Origin: Leguminivora glycinivorella
Taxonomy: Eukaryota; Arthropoda; Insecta; Lepidoptera; Tortricidae
DNA length: 64,000 nt
Reading direction: 5' to 3'
Assembly: GCF_023078275.1 (NCBI RefSeq)
Contig: NC_062988.1
Location: 2,993,501 to 3,057,500, forward strand
Each line of letters starts with the position of its first letter. Position 1 is the stretch's first letter. The notes under the pieces were generated by a model that was not told the origin of the DNA, ran no database searches, and saw nothing but the letters and a program-made list of their open reading frames with translations. Both the position numbers and the translations under genes were made by a program. Below, in pieces: positions 11,600 through 22,379 of this stretch.

Positions 11600-14550
11600 T
11601 TTTTATAATAGGTAGTAAGCATATAAACGCGAAATAAAAAATAATTATTTATAATAAAAAGCCATCTTGTAGTTCACAATTTATTGAATCTCGGATAGAT
11701 TAATATAATATCGTCATAATATTATATTTACATCAATATTTGGATATTCAACTAGGTACAATATATTTTTTATATTTCTACGATATACATAAACAATAGG
11801 TACGCAACAAATATTTATATATTCTCTCAGGTTTTATAACATTTATCTAAAACTTAAAACCATTTTAATGACTTTTGTTGTCATTTGATATGATTTAAAA
11901 AAGCATAGAAGTTTTTGAGGTGTCATAAAAATATTTTCACTATAAATATAATAATGGAGAACATATAAGCAGTGATTGAAATAAAATAAATACAAGTAAG
12001 AAAAAATAAGTTATTTGTTCCAACGGCAGTGACAATTTAAAACTTTATTTATTTCGTTAATTACTATACCCTACCTACGTTGTATAATCACTAAATGATT
12101 TCGAAACTATGAATATTTAGGTTATTTTGTAGTCTAATAATTTCTTTGGTATACATGCAGTTTCTACAGGTTTTAGATTTTATATTCTCTTTTATTAGTT
12201 AGATGTGAATGATTATAAATAATGGTCAGTTTTAAATCGTTTTAAAAGTATCGTAAATATAGTATTAGACAGAATCAAGTGCTCAAAACTATCTAAGAAT
12301 ACGCACAATGAATGTAAAAACATAAAGCTGCGTTTTCACTTAGTAGTTCTGAGCGAGCATTCGTTCGTTCGTGCTCAGATGAAAATACTTGACTTCCATA
12401 GGTACCTCTATCGGTGCACGAAATGAACGAATTCTCGCTCAGAACTTCAGAACACTAAGTGAAAACGCAGCCTAAGATTAAACGTATCAGATATTTTTGA
12501 ACTAGATGTCAAATAGACAGTACACAGTGCGTGATACGATTTAATAAGTGAATGTTAGGGATGTTTATAAATACAAACAAAGAATACTGATAAATACATA
12601 CTATATCAGGCATGAAATACGCTAATTGACCCCAAACATATTTTACAACCGTTTTATGAGCAACCAGGCAACCACTCTACTTTTAGGTTACCTACATAAA
12701 TGGTTCAGTGCTTGACAGCGTACACATAGGTCTTACTTCATTCACAATAAAATGTCAAAAACGGGAAGTAGGTATACTACTGGAATTAAATAGTCAAACA
12801 CTTAGCACTTATGTTAATGTATCGACTCAAGAAAATTTAAAAAGCGCTACCGAAATGCCCTAAATTATTTTGTATAAAAACTAACCCTACCAGGGACGGT
12901 AAAAAAATTACTGTAATTATACTATGTATATCAAATACCGAAATGAGGCCAAATTTACAAAAATTGGTGTTCGATAAGTGAGCTTTTATTTATTATTTCA
13001 ACTTGGGGTTGTACATTGGCGTATATACCTGTATCCATGAGTTTTGGCACACAGTTATAGCTAATATTATTTCATATTTTATAAATAGCAATACCACCTA
13101 CCTTATTTTTAGAAAACATCGACAGACATCTTAATTGTTAAGAAATTGTACATATAACTCGATCCATACTATAACAATCATATAAAGCTCAGCTACATAT
13201 ACATATTAAAATATTTATAAATTAATAGGAATGAAATATATAAGCCGCAAGGTATCGTAATCTTAAATGAAAGAAACGTAGTCATTTGAATACTTTTACT
13301 CTTTATATCACATCACATGAAATCTCTTAAGTGATCAGATTCGAAATAAATAACATGCCAAATGTCACAACATAATATGATAATACCAAGTCATACAACA
13401 ATTAAATACTAAAATGATATTACATTCAAAAATTGAAACGCCAAAGGCTTTGAGCAAACGGTTTGCACCTATGAGGAAAACATTTTTTTTTCCAAAAAAA
13501 AAAAAAATATTTTTTGTCGTTTTTTAGACATGATTATTGTACGCAGACAACGAATTACATTATATATAATTTACGAGCAAAATTAACTTCGGAAGCTCAT
13601 ATTATTAAAACTTTTTTAAATACGATTTAAACACATTAATAAAAAACTGTTGTTTTTGATGAAGGATTCGTACACATTTTTGAAATGCATAATTTTATTC
13701 TTAGTACAAATATAATACAATCGGTTAAAATAAGTTCACAGAACACATTATATATCTAAATTAAATATAACACAGTTCCCTATTAATGTGTTCAAAATAA
13801 ATTGAATAATCGTAATAATATAACATAAGTTTGATATGTTTAATGTACTATGTGTTTAGGCGTATTCACCGATCTCGTCATAAGATGTGTAATATCAACA
13901 ATTCGATATAAGTCTATATGAAATCTTAAATTATAGTATATTTACATTGTTACTCACGACATCGAAAACTTGGTAACGCACAGAAGGTACAATATAACGC
14001 CCATATGTATATTTTAGGCCTTACCCAAAAATTTAAATTATTTAAAAACGCGTTATAATAATACTCTTATGCGCGCTTAATCAGAATTTTAAAATTATCA
14101 CGCTATATTATGTTTAATAATCATAATTATAGCTCAATTCTAATTGCAATAATAGTCGTAACATTCACACACAAATTGCAAATTAAACAAATAATATACA
14201 TTTACAACTACTATAAATACAACAGCCCTATTTTTACTATTCAATAGTAAAATTGTTTATTTAACTATTCATAATATAATATAATAATGTTTATGGTTCA
14301 TAAAAGCAGTGTCGAAATCGAAATACAAAAAAGTCAATAATCTTATAATTTTATCGACCAGTCTTGACTCGTAAGACCGGAAAAATTATATCATTGCTGC
14401 AAAATGTCACGCAGTGTCACTATATTTATGACCGATAACAATTCGAGTAATTTGAATACTTTAAATACTAACCTCGTTACAAAATTTAAGCCTTTTGGAA
14501 GCCATTTCTAACGGCTTTTAAATGCCATTTAAACATGAACCTTAAACTGT
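11600..14550 (-). other. AT-rich 3' flank of ANKS1, possible long 3' UTR
   Basis: About 3 kb of very AT-rich sequence follows the stop codon, with only one obvious short element inside (12326-12473). Candidate AATAAA signals on the minus strand are at 14261-14256 (about 290 nt after the stop) and 13699-13694. Which is used cannot be told. No ORF with protein-like composition is seen here on either strand. Confidence 0.4.
12326..12473. mobile_element. MITE in the ANKS1 3' flank
   Basis: Ends AGCTGCGTTTTCACTTAGT and ACTAAGTGAAAACGCAGCCT are inverted. The inner part has TCTGAGCGAGCATTCGTTCG. Confidence 0.85.
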
Positions 14551-14892
14551 TTACAACTCTTCAGTGGAAGCTATGGGTGCTTTAAGAAGCGGTGTTCTTG
14601 GGCTCCTGGAGCCGTCGGAATTTCTCGAAGACTGAAAATCCTCGTTGGACAAGGAGGCAGGCATGGGGGCAATCTTGAGCTGATGGCCGTTGAGTTTAAT
14701 CTCGGTAATGGAATGTGATCTGCCGTGGTTGAGGATGGGCTTCTCCTTGTTGGTGGTGGTCATGGGGTCGTGGGTTGGGGTCTTGGCCTGCGACTGGGTG
14801 ACGCGGACGCGGTTCGACTGCTCGCGGAGGGCCATCTGGTACGCTACCTCGAACGCTTCACCGAGGGTCAGGATAACTTCTGTCGCTTGGTC
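14551..14892 (-). CDS. Anks1: ANKS1 terminal exon: PTB C-terminal helix, tail and stop
   Basis: The acceptor CTTTAATTCCAG precedes 14892. The exon has 113 codons and then TAA at 14553-14551. It opens DQATEVILTLGEAFEVAYQM, the long amphipathic helix that closes a PTB domain. A Ser/Thr/Pro-rich tail follows, with RSHSITEIKLNGHQLKI and a Ser-Arg-rich SRNSDGSRSPRTPLLKA stretch. It ends in STEEL. This terminus resembles a PDZ-ligand-like acidic tail, but no ligand function is claimed. The 3' UTR must start at 14550 and run towards lower coordinates. Confidence 0.92.
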   Translation of the reverse strand, partial: DQATEVILTLGEAFEVAYQMALREQSNRVRVTQSQAKTPTHDPMTTTNKEKPILNHGRSHSITEIKLNGHQLKIAPMPASLSNEDFQSSRNSDGSRSPRTPLLKAPIASTEEL

Positions 14893-15277
14893 CTGGAATT
14901 AAAGAAATTTACAATTGAAGATAAAGATTTAGTTTTCAAGATGGTATATTACAATGCGCTTATGAATTAGAATACTCAAACATCATAGAAAGAAAATTTG
15001 GAGAGATTTGATGATAAAGATACGTTTTCGTACATATCTACTAGACATCAATGTTAAGATGGCTACATCAAAACGACATTCGAAACCTTTATCAGATCAT
15101 CACCATACGTCGAGCTAATCTAAAGGTCCGGACTCCAGACTACGCTTAAATTAACTATGGATCGTTAAAGAACATTCACCATGGTACAACTTAAATTGCG
15201 GAAGTCATCTGACTGATTAGTCACTTGACTTAGTAAATCTTGAAATAAATGATACTAATAATGATGAAGATACTCAC

Positions 15278-15415
15278 CATAGTAGCAACTCTGAAGACAT
15301 GACAGTAGTGGCTCTTGGTGGTGTGGTCCTTGGTGATGTACGCGAAGTGTGTGAGATCGTCGGCGTCTTGACACGCGCAGTGGATGTTGCGGATCTCGTG
15401 CTCACATATCAGATC
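15278..15415 (-). CDS. Anks1: ANKS1 exon: PTB domain strands 5-7
   Basis: The acceptor TTTTTGGCAG precedes 15415 and the donor GTGAGT starts at 15277. The exon has 46 codons in phase 0. It reads DLICEHEIRNIHCACQDADD, then LTHFAYITKD, then KSHYCHVFRVATM. The I-x2-I-x-C-A-C-x-D and F-A-Y-I-T patterns are typical of PTB strands that line the peptide groove. The exon ends at the strand before the C-terminal helix, which the last exon supplies. Confidence 0.93.
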
Positions 15416-15605
15416 CTGCCAAAAATTTAAATTTAAATACATAAACAATAAAAAAACTAAATATGATATCAGAAGAAACATGTTATAACTTTAAATAGAT
15501 TAGAAAACCAATAGCCGCGATGCGTCAAATACCACTCGTACTAGAGATCCACAATGTCAAGTGCTACAAGTACTTGATGTGGAATTGATTTTCATTTTAA
15601 TCAAT

Positions 15606-15784
15606 ACTAGCTTTTTCCTCGCGGTTTCGCTCGCGTTAGAAAGAGACAAAAAGTAGCCTATGTCACTCTCCATCCCTCCAACTATCTTCACTTAAAAAAT
15701 CACGTCAATTCGTCGCTCCGTTTTGCAGTGAAAGACGGACAAACAAACAGACACACACACTTTCCCATTTATAATATTAGTATG
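15606..15784 (+). repeat. Dispersed repeat family A, copy 2
   Basis: Same core as 4282-4443, in the short intron between two PTB exons. It makes up a sixth of that intron. Confidence 0.8.
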
Positions 15785-16535
15785 GGTCTTGAAATAAGTA
15801 TTTATGTTTATTTTGTACCTATGCCTTTGAGAAATATTAAAATTTTTATTTATAAAACATCAAAGACTTGATAAACAACAAATTCAACCCGGTCAAGCTG
15901 AAAAGAGCACAACACCGAAAACATTAATTAGCAGAGCTAACTAACCGTGATGGCCTTACAAAAAACTGAAAAGAAAAAGCAATCCTTTTTTGTAAGAAAC
16001 ACAAAGGCAAGATTGGTCAGTGGCTCGATGAAGTGTGAAGATCCATAATTAAAAGTCAAGCGGAGACGGGCTTTGTTAAGTCCAAGGGATGTTTGCCCTT
16101 TCCCCGGTCCGATGATTTTACGAAACAGTCTTCCGTCAAAGACTTGCCAACTATTATGCTTTAAGATTTTTGGGTTATTTATGGACCCTTTCTGTTGGGG
16201 TAACAACTGGCCCATGTTTTATTTTACAAAAGGGTAGCGCTTTCTGTTCTCAAAACAAAATGGTCTGTGTAAAAGTACAATGTTAATAAAGAAAAGGCGA
16301 ATATCTATCAGAAATCAAGCCAGGATCAGCCTAAGGCTATCTGCTACGAGGTATGCCTAAAAATATGTAATTTGAAGTGACCTAAGTACCTGTATTTTGA
16401 GCGGATTACCTACATATCTTTTAGACAAAGGTGGTGAACTAGTTTCGTGTTTGATTAGGATATGATTTACATTATTTTGAAAGTCCCATATTGGCACAGA
16501 AAACTAAATATTAAATAGGAATAGCGATAACTTAC

Positions 16536-16694
16536 CCTCGTGATGGTGTTGAGAAACTTGACCCCCCTGTAGCTGATAGACAGGATGATGTCCGGGGAGT
16601 CCCGGGGCTCTTTGGTAGACTTCTTTAGCTTCTGTATGGATTTCTTGGTTGACTCCGTTCCTCGGAGCTCTTTCACCACCGTTGACCCCAGGTA
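16536..16694 (-). CDS. Anks1: ANKS1 exon: PTB domain core (YLGS)
   Basis: The acceptor TTTCAACAG precedes 16694 and the donor GTAAGT starts at 16535. The exon has 53 codons in phase 0. It begins YLGSTVVKELRGTESTKKSI, the canonical start of a phosphotyrosine-binding domain (YLGS-x-x-V-x-E-x-G followed by helix 1 with SIQKLK). It continues to DIILSISYRGVKFL, the central strands, and ends NTITR. The domain is expected to bind NPxY-type peptides, which in ANKS1 relatives include receptor tails. Confidence 0.93.
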
Positions 16695-16736
16695 CTGTTG
16701 AAATGGTACCATTAGTGTCACTGTTACTGGCTATCA

Positions 16737-17140
16737 CTACATACTCGTAGTATAAAACAAAGTCGCTTTCTCTGTCCCTATGTCCCTATGTATGCTTAAA
16801 TTTTAAAACTACGCAACGGATTTTGATGCGGTTTTTTTTAATAGATAGAGTGATTCTAGAGAAAGGTTTACATGTAGGTATAGTACCCATGCGAAGCCGC
16901 GGCAAGTCGCTAGTTTACTTATAGGTAAGATGACAGTTAGATCAATCTACGCTAAATTAATATTAGTATTATTATGAGTGTAACCCGAACCCAAACAAAG
17001 TAAAATAACTATTCTAAAATTCAAATCGATAGCATAAGTAGTTCTCGAGATATTTAGGAATGTGACAGACGGACCGACAGACAGAAGAGCGGCACCATAA
17101 AGGTTCCTTTTGTACCTATTCGGTACGGAACCCTAAAAAA
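16737..17140 (+). repeat. Two dispersed repeat pieces in the PTB intron
   Basis: 16737-16915 holds TCTCTGTCCCTATGTCCCTA and ACGCAACGGATTTTGATGCG. 17035-17140 holds GTGACAGACGGACCGACAGA and TTCGGTACGGAACCCTAAAA. Both look like lepidopteran SINE/LINE-tail families from memory. They fill half of the 816-bp intron. Confidence 0.6.
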
Positions 17141-17510
17141 TACCGGTTCTGGAAAATAATTAGCACACATTCAGAAAAATTAACTACTGGTAACCTAAAA
17201 ACACCTTTGATCTTGACTTTTTTTGTCTCTCTTTACAAATGTCAAGGAAGTTAATAAATTTGTGATTCAAATTACCTACCAATCCGATAGTTGTGTGCAT
17301 TTGCTATTCTTACATAATTTCGCGAATATTTCCACTTCGGTATAAAATACGTCATTGAACAGTAATTTTAATTTAATATGCTTTTTTAACTCATGAGTCA
17401 TGAAATAGACACAGGTAATACCGCTATTGATTATAAACTGTGCATCGATTAATGTTCAGAATATTTTTCTTAGAGCCGCATCCAAAATAAAATTCCCAGA
17501 TTATACTTAC

Positions 17511-17795
17511 ATTAGCCACATAAGTGACAGCACCTGTCACCAGCACAAATGGCTGATGCTTCCACTGCGTCTTCAGAGCCCCTGGCACTCCCACTAATAG
17601 TTCTGAAGGCGCCCTAATCTCCAGATCTGAAGGTCTGGGCGGCTGAGGAGCTGGCCTGTTCTTCTTGCTGCGTTTTAACGTCTCGCCACCAGGTGGCGCT
17701 AGTGAAGGAACAACTGGTGGAGGCACTGCTTTGAGGTTTTCGGAGATTGGTAACTTTTCTTTGATGTCTTCTTTTAGCTGCTTTATGTTGTTTTT
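17511..17795 (-). CDS. Anks1: ANKS1 exon: proline-rich segment and start of PTB domain
   Basis: The acceptor TTTTGTTCCAG precedes 17795 and the donor GTAAGT starts at 17510. The exon has 95 codons in phase 0. A Lys-rich helix (KNNIKQLKEDIKEKLP) is followed by VPPPVVPSLAPP and a basic RSKKNRPAPQPPRP stretch that looks like an SH3-binding site. The last ~30 residues open the PTB domain with ELLVGVPGALKTQWKHQP and TGAVTYVAN, the first strand before the conserved YLGS. The next exon starts exactly with YLGS. The length and order agree with ANKS1 relatives. Confidence 0.92.
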
Positions 17796-18047
17796 CTGGA
17801 ACAAAAGATTTGTTTTAAAATCAATGCTGGTAACGAAGCAATGCAAAAAGGTTGTAATTTGCAAGTCGAAAAGGCATATTTTGGATACCTATGCTGAGGA
17901 TAGCTGCTAAATAACCTAAATGAACATTAGGAACCCCTAATAAAACACTGGATTTTCCTAATGGCACAAATCTTTTTAATCTAGAAAATGTATAAGAGAG
18001 ATTACGCCAAAACGCACAAAACTTTATACAAATTTGTATAAGAATAG

Positions 18048-20257
18048 TCTCATCTTACTTCCCAGCATAGACTGCTTGTAATGGATGTGAACATAAGAGT
18101 CAATTTACATAAAAGGATAGAGCGGCCCCCTGTAAAGATAAGATGGAAAATGCTAGAGAAGGATGAATGTGCCAGAATGTTTAAGGAGCGTGTGATAGAT
18201 AAAATGATAGAGATGAAAGATATGGACGGACTGCATGCGGACGAATGTTGGAAAGAAATGGCTAACTGTATACGGAGTGTGGCAAAAGATGTGTTAGGTG
18301 AATCGAAAGGCAAAGGTATCATAGATAAAGAAACGTGGTGGTGGAACGAGGAGGTGCAGGAAACCATAAAGAAAAAGAAACAAGCATTTAAAGAATGGCA
18401 AATTGCTAAAAATGGACAGGAAACCGAAGAGGAATTAAAAAAGGCCACGTATACCGAATGCAAGAAGATGGCAAGACGTGCAGTTGCTATAGCCAGATTA
18501 ACAGCACAGGACAAATTGTATGACTCTCTAGATGGTCCTAAAGGCGAAAAGCAGTTGTATCGTCTTGCCAAAGCGAGAGAAAGAATTTCCCGGGATATAT
18601 CACATATAAAGTGCGTGAAAGATGATGCAGGAAAGGTGCTGACGAATGACGAAGTCATAAAAGAACGTTGGAAAGGCTACTTTGAAAGGTTAATGAATGA
18701 GGAAAATGAGTGGAGTAGACATGTACTGGATCACAAACCGATAAATATGGGTACAGTGAGAGAGATATGTATGGATGAGGTAAGAATGGCTGTGAGAAGT
18801 ATGAAAAATGGAAAATCGGTAGGTCCAGATGATATACCTGGAGAAGTATGGAAGTTGTTGAGTGAGGATGGATGTAAGTGGCTGACTTTGTTCTTCAATA
18901 AGTTGTTGCATGAAGAAACTATCCCCGATGAATGGTGCGACAGTTTACTGGTGCCCATTTTCAAAAACAAAGGGGATGTACAAGACTGCAACAACTATAG
19001 AGGAATAAAGCTAATGTCACATACAATGAAAATATTGGAAAAGGTGATAGAGAGACGCCTGAGAGAAGAGAGTGAAATAACACAAAACCAATTCGGGTTT
19101 ATGCCGGGAAGAGGTACAGCAGACGCCATTTTTGCACTTCGCCAATTGTGCGAAAAATACAGGCGCGCAAAAAGGAACCTGCATATGGTGTTTGTTGATC
19201 TCGAAAAGGCATACGACCGCGTACCCCGAGAGGTTTTGTGGTGGGCTCTGAAAGAGAAATGCGTGCCTGGGAAGTATGTAGAGCTAATACGGTCAATGTA
19301 CAGTCGATGTTGTACACGCGTCCGGTCAGCTGCCGGCACCACCGACAGGTTCAGTGTCGCGGTGGGCTTGCACCAGGGATCGGCTCTAAGTCCTTACCTC
19401 TTTCTCCTTATTATGGACGCTTTGTCGTCGGACATACAGGAGGAGGTACCCTGGTGTATGCTTTTCGCTGATGACATTGTGCTTGTTGGTGAAGACGGGC
19501 TCGAGGTACAGAGCAGACTCGAGAAGTGGCGGCAAAAACTAGAGAATGTTGGCCTGAAGATCAGTAGATCAAAAACAGAACATATGTTTTGTGATTTCGG
19601 CGGTCTCTCTGGTTTTGCTGCCATAGAACTCGATGGTATTTTATTGCCAGTCTGCTCCGACTTTAAGTACCTTGGTTCGCTCGTACAGTGTGATGGCGAT
19701 ATCGACCGCGACGTGAAAAACCGTATTAGCACGGGGTGGATGAAATGGCGACAGGTCACGGGAACCATTTGTGACGCCCGGATGCCTCTTCGACTGAAGG
19801 GCAAAATTTATAAATCAGTCATCAGACCTGTCGTCATGTATGGATCAGAGTGTTGGGCCCTAAAGGTGACGGATGAAAAGAGATTGCACGTGGCAGAGAT
19901 GAGAATGTTAAGATGGATGTGTGGCGTGACAAGAATGGATAAGATAAAGAATGAGTATATCAGAGGAAGCCTGAAAGTAGCACCGATTGTTGAAAAAGTA
20001 AGAGCGAATCGACTAGCATGGTATGGACATGTAATGCGGAGGGATGAAAGGCATGTGACGAGAAAGGTATTACGAATGAATGTGGAAGGTGGTGGAAGTA
20101 ACGGGAGGGGAAAACCGAAGAAGAGGTGGATGGACTGTGTGAGACATGATATGGAACTAAAACAAGTTAATGATGAGATGACGAGTGACAGAGATGTATG
20201 GAAGAGAAAGACATGCTGCGCCGACCCCAAGTGACTGGGATAAGGGCAAGAGAATGA
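18048..20257 (+). mobile_element. 5'-truncated RTE-clade LINE with 13-bp target duplication
   Basis: The 2.2-kb insert is bounded by identical 13-mers tgtataagaatag at 18035-18047 and 20258-20270. It is in the opposite orientation to ANKS1 and lies in one of its introns. Its frame is open from the first bases (TSQHRLLVMDVNIRVN), so the apurinic-type endonuclease half was lost at insertion, as is usual for LINEs copied by target-primed reverse transcription. The 3' end has a short GA/ATG-like tail rather than poly(A), typical of RTE elements. The perfect duplication and the uninterrupted ORF suggest a recent insertion. Confidence 0.93.
18081..20234 (+). CDS. RTE LINE reverse transcriptase (N-terminal endonuclease missing)
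   Basis: The ORF is 717 residues without a stop. Recognisable parts in order are the linker after the lost endonuclease, LLVPIFKNKGD and NYRGIKL near residue 300 (RT palm entry), QNQFGFMPGRGT near 338, MVFVDLEKAYDRVP with a catalytic Asp, LHQGSALSPYLF, and FADDIVLV near residue 462 with the catalytic Asp pair. A thumb region and a C-terminal segment with RWMCGVTRMDKIKNEYIRG and LAWYGHVMRR follow, as is common in RTE/BovB relatives. The stop after CCADPK is the usual terminus. The first ATG is internal to the original polyprotein, so the natural start is absent. Codon usage differs from the AT-rich surroundings. Confidence 0.93.
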   Translation: MDVNIRVNLHKRIERPPVKIRWKMLEKDECARMFKERVIDKMIEMKDMDGLHADECWKEMANCIRSVAKDVLGESKGKGIIDKETWWWNEEVQETIKKKKQAFKEWQIAKNGQETEEELKKATYTECKKMARRAVAIARLTAQDKLYDSLDGPKGEKQLYRLAKARERISRDISHIKCVKDDAGKVLTNDEVIKERWKGYFERLMNEENEWSRHVLDHKPINMGTVREICMDEVRMAVRSMKNGKSVGPDDIPGEVWKLLSEDGCKWLTLFFNKLLHEETIPDEWCDSLLVPIFKNKGDVQDCNNYRGIKLMSHTMKILEKVIERRLREESEITQNQFGFMPGRGTADAIFALRQLCEKYRRAKRNLHMVFVDLEKAYDRVPREVLWWALKEKCVPGKYVELIRSMYSRCCTRVRSAAGTTDRFSVAVGLHQGSALSPYLFLLIMDALSSDIQEEVPWCMLFADDIVLVGEDGLEVQSRLEKWRQKLENVGLKISRSKTEHMFCDFGGLSGFAAIELDGILLPVCSDFKYLGSLVQCDGDIDRDVKNRISTGWMKWRQVTGTICDARMPLRLKGKIYKSVIRPVVMYGSECWALKVTDEKRLHVAEMRMLRWMCGVTRMDKIKNEYIRGSLKVAPIVEKVRANRLAWYGHVMRRDERHVTRKVLRMNVEGGGSNGRGKPKKRWMDCVRHDMELKQVNDEMTSDRDVWKRKTCCADPK

Positions 20258-20421
20258 TGTATAAGAATAGAGTCTGGCTAGCCAAATATTGTTGACAGAT
20301 ATTTCCTTGTGGTATCACCAATTGTCTATGGTTTAAAAAAAAGGCTAAAAGTCTGCTGTCAATTTATGTCACTTGTTCAAATTGTTCGCGGGTTAAAGGG
20401 TAAATCTTAAATATTATAACA

Positions 20422-20551
20422 ATGACGATACCAAGCGAGGTCCGCTATTTGCTGTTTAAGCTAATAAATAATTACAACCAAGAGCGAAGTCGACGTGAAG
20501 CGGCATATAATGAAAAACTGCAATGTTTACAAGTCGTAAACAATATAGTAG
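20422..20551 (+). CDS. Small nested gene, exon 1 (unknown coiled-coil-like protein)
   Basis: ATG at 20422 has an A at -3 (AACAATGA), a good insect start context. 43 codons plus one base read MTIPSEVRYLLFKLINNYNQ then ERSRREAAYNEKLQCLQVVN and NIV. The composition is charged and helical with few low-complexity runs, unlike the AT-rich spurious ORFs around it. The proposed donor is GTTGGT at 20552, which is weak. Without splicing the frame stops two codons later. It lies on the plus strand inside an ANKS1 intron, 165 bp after the end of an RTE insertion. I do not recognise the family. Confidence 0.55.
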
Positions 20552-20656
20552 GTTGGTGATCTATTAATATTTTGATACTTTAAGTACTAGTTCTAACATT
20601 TGCCTATAACTTTGATTAAGTATGTGAATATAATAAAACTTAAATCTCATAAACAG

Positions 20657-20787
20657 GAAAAGAGTGTAAAGACAAGGAGAAACTCGAAGCTCTGGGAAGC
20701 ATTAATAAAATAAAAATATTGGAACGTAACGACTTACTTACGAAAAACCAATATTTAGAAGAAATCAGTGAAGTGACTGGTCAGTAG
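20657..20787 (+). CDS. Small nested gene, exon 2
   Basis: The acceptor AAACAG precedes 20657, after a 105-bp AT-rich intron containing CTAAC-like branch-site candidates. Joined in phase 1 to exon 1, it reads GKECKDKEKLEALGSINKIK then ILERNDLLTKNQYLEEISEV and TGQ before TAG at 20785-20787. The joined product is 86 residues, highly charged and probably all-helical. The alternative splice frame gives a shorter, less protein-like tail. Two overlapping AATAAA signals follow within 30 bp, which supports a real short transcription unit. The function is unknown. Confidence 0.55.
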
Positions 20788-20802
20788 TAATTTGATATAA
20801 AA

Positions 20803-20813
20803 AATAAAATAAA
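20803..20813 (+). terminator. Polyadenylation signals of the small nested gene
   Basis: Overlapping AATAAA hexamers occur at 20803-20808 and 20808-20813, 16 and 21 nt after the TAG stop. In this AT-rich DNA such hexamers are common, so this is supportive rather than decisive. Confidence 0.4.
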
Positions 20814-20822
20814 TAATATAAT

Positions 20823-21115
20823 TTAGCCTATATACGTTCCACTGCTGGGCACAGGCCTCCTCTCATGTCTGAGAGGGCTCAGGCTATATAGTCTCCACGC
20901 TAGCCCAATGCGGGTTGGAGACTTCACATAAATCTTTGAATTTCTTCGCTGATGTATGCAGGTTTCCTCACGATGTTTTCCTTCACCGTAAAGCTAGTGG
21001 TACATATTAAATGATATTTCGTACGTAAGTTCCGAAAAACTCATTGGTACGAGCCAGGATTTGAACCCGCGACCTCCGGATTGAAAGTCGGGCGTTCCCC
21101 ATTACTTCTTGTAAT
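20823..21115 (+). repeat. SINE-like repeat downstream of the nested gene
   Basis: It begins GTTCCACTGCTGGGCACAGG, continues CCAATGCGGGTTGGAGACTT and GGTTTCCTCACGATGTTTTC, and ends TTTGAACCCGCGACCTCCGG, which resembles an inverted tRNA T-arm. It may be the 3' UTR-adjacent repeat of the small gene. Confidence 0.65.
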
Positions 21116-22220
21116 ACACGTTAATTATTAATATTTAAATGCCAATAACCATCGTAAAACTTTTAGGTTAATACGTCAAATGCTAACAGATTTTGTCAAA
21201 TTTCTGTACATATGTATATTAGCAATTTCTATTGATTTTCAATATAAGTGTGCACAGAAAACAAAAATATTTTCTAGTATCAAAACTATATCTCCTACTA
21301 TACCAAGTGTGACCAGCCCTAGATTTTTTGAATTTCCCGCCAAAAGTTGGGGCAATATTTCATTAGCCACACTCTAGTCTCAAAAGCTTTCAACTTTTAC
21401 TTTCACCATGAAAGTTGAAAATAAAAGCACAACCTTCGCAAAAACATCGCTAATTAAACAAAAAAAGTTAAACAAAGCATACAATAAAACAAAGGGGGAA
21501 AAGTGACACTCGAGCGCCGATTCACACCTCACAGGTGCAAAACAAAAGTAATGATGCAGCGAAAAAAAGAGACGAACCATGAAATTTTAATTAACTGTAG
21601 TCAAAGGCACGAAAAATAATTGACATGAGCCGTCTAATTTGACGAGTGTCATTTTGATATAAAAACGGGGTTTGTATGAATAATGTTCCGTTGGAATGGA
21701 TATGAATGGGGACGGAGGTTAGTGCGCCCCAACTAAGGGTTAGTTTCCGTTTGATGATCATTGGGGACTTTATAAACCAAGTTTGAAGACAGGAAAATGT
21801 TTTTCGTAATATAAGCTCACATCTTAATTTAGAACTAAGCAAATTTACCGACCCCAAAACATTGCGGTTGCTTTATGTGATATACGCAGTGTTAAAAGCA
21901 TGCGTTCAACGGAATATACGAGTTAGCGAATTGCTATTTTTCATACATTTCACGATTTTATTTATAAATTTCACCGCTTGCCCAAAAGGGCAACTAAAAA
22001 GTTACCTTTTGAACTGTAGGTAAATGGCGTAAAATTAAACCGAATAAAAGTACGTAAATATCAGTAAAGAAGGGAATTATGTGTTAGAAACATGACAAAT
22101 AATGCGCTTTAGATAAAAAATCTACAAGAACCTTTGCGTTGTATCAAGATTAGAATATAATTATATCTTAAATGATATTAAGTAACAATTTCTTCCTTAG
22201 ATATTTGCTCAAAAATTGAC

Positions 22221-22359
22221 TAGGGTGCATTGGGGTAATTTCGAAGGTCGTCTAATTTCGAAAACACACAAAAATCACCATTATTTCCATTATGTCAAGA
22301 TTCCTCTTCCGAAATTACCCAAGCATTTCTTTGCTCGAAATTACTTCAATGCACCCTAC
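22221..22359. mobile_element. MITE family F, copy 1
   Basis: Inverted ends TAGGGTGCATTGGGGTAATT and its complement. The interior CAAAAATCACCATTATTTCC is shared with the copy at 50933-51062. Confidence 0.8.
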
Positions 22360-22379
22360 TAGACTATTGACTATTGAGT

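Noticed and set aside
18050..18658. 202-codon frame antisense to the RTE reverse transcriptase
   Set aside because: It is a shadow of the true RT frame on the other strand. Its composition (Ser/Phe/Leu-rich) is what the complement of a Lys/Glu-rich protein yields.
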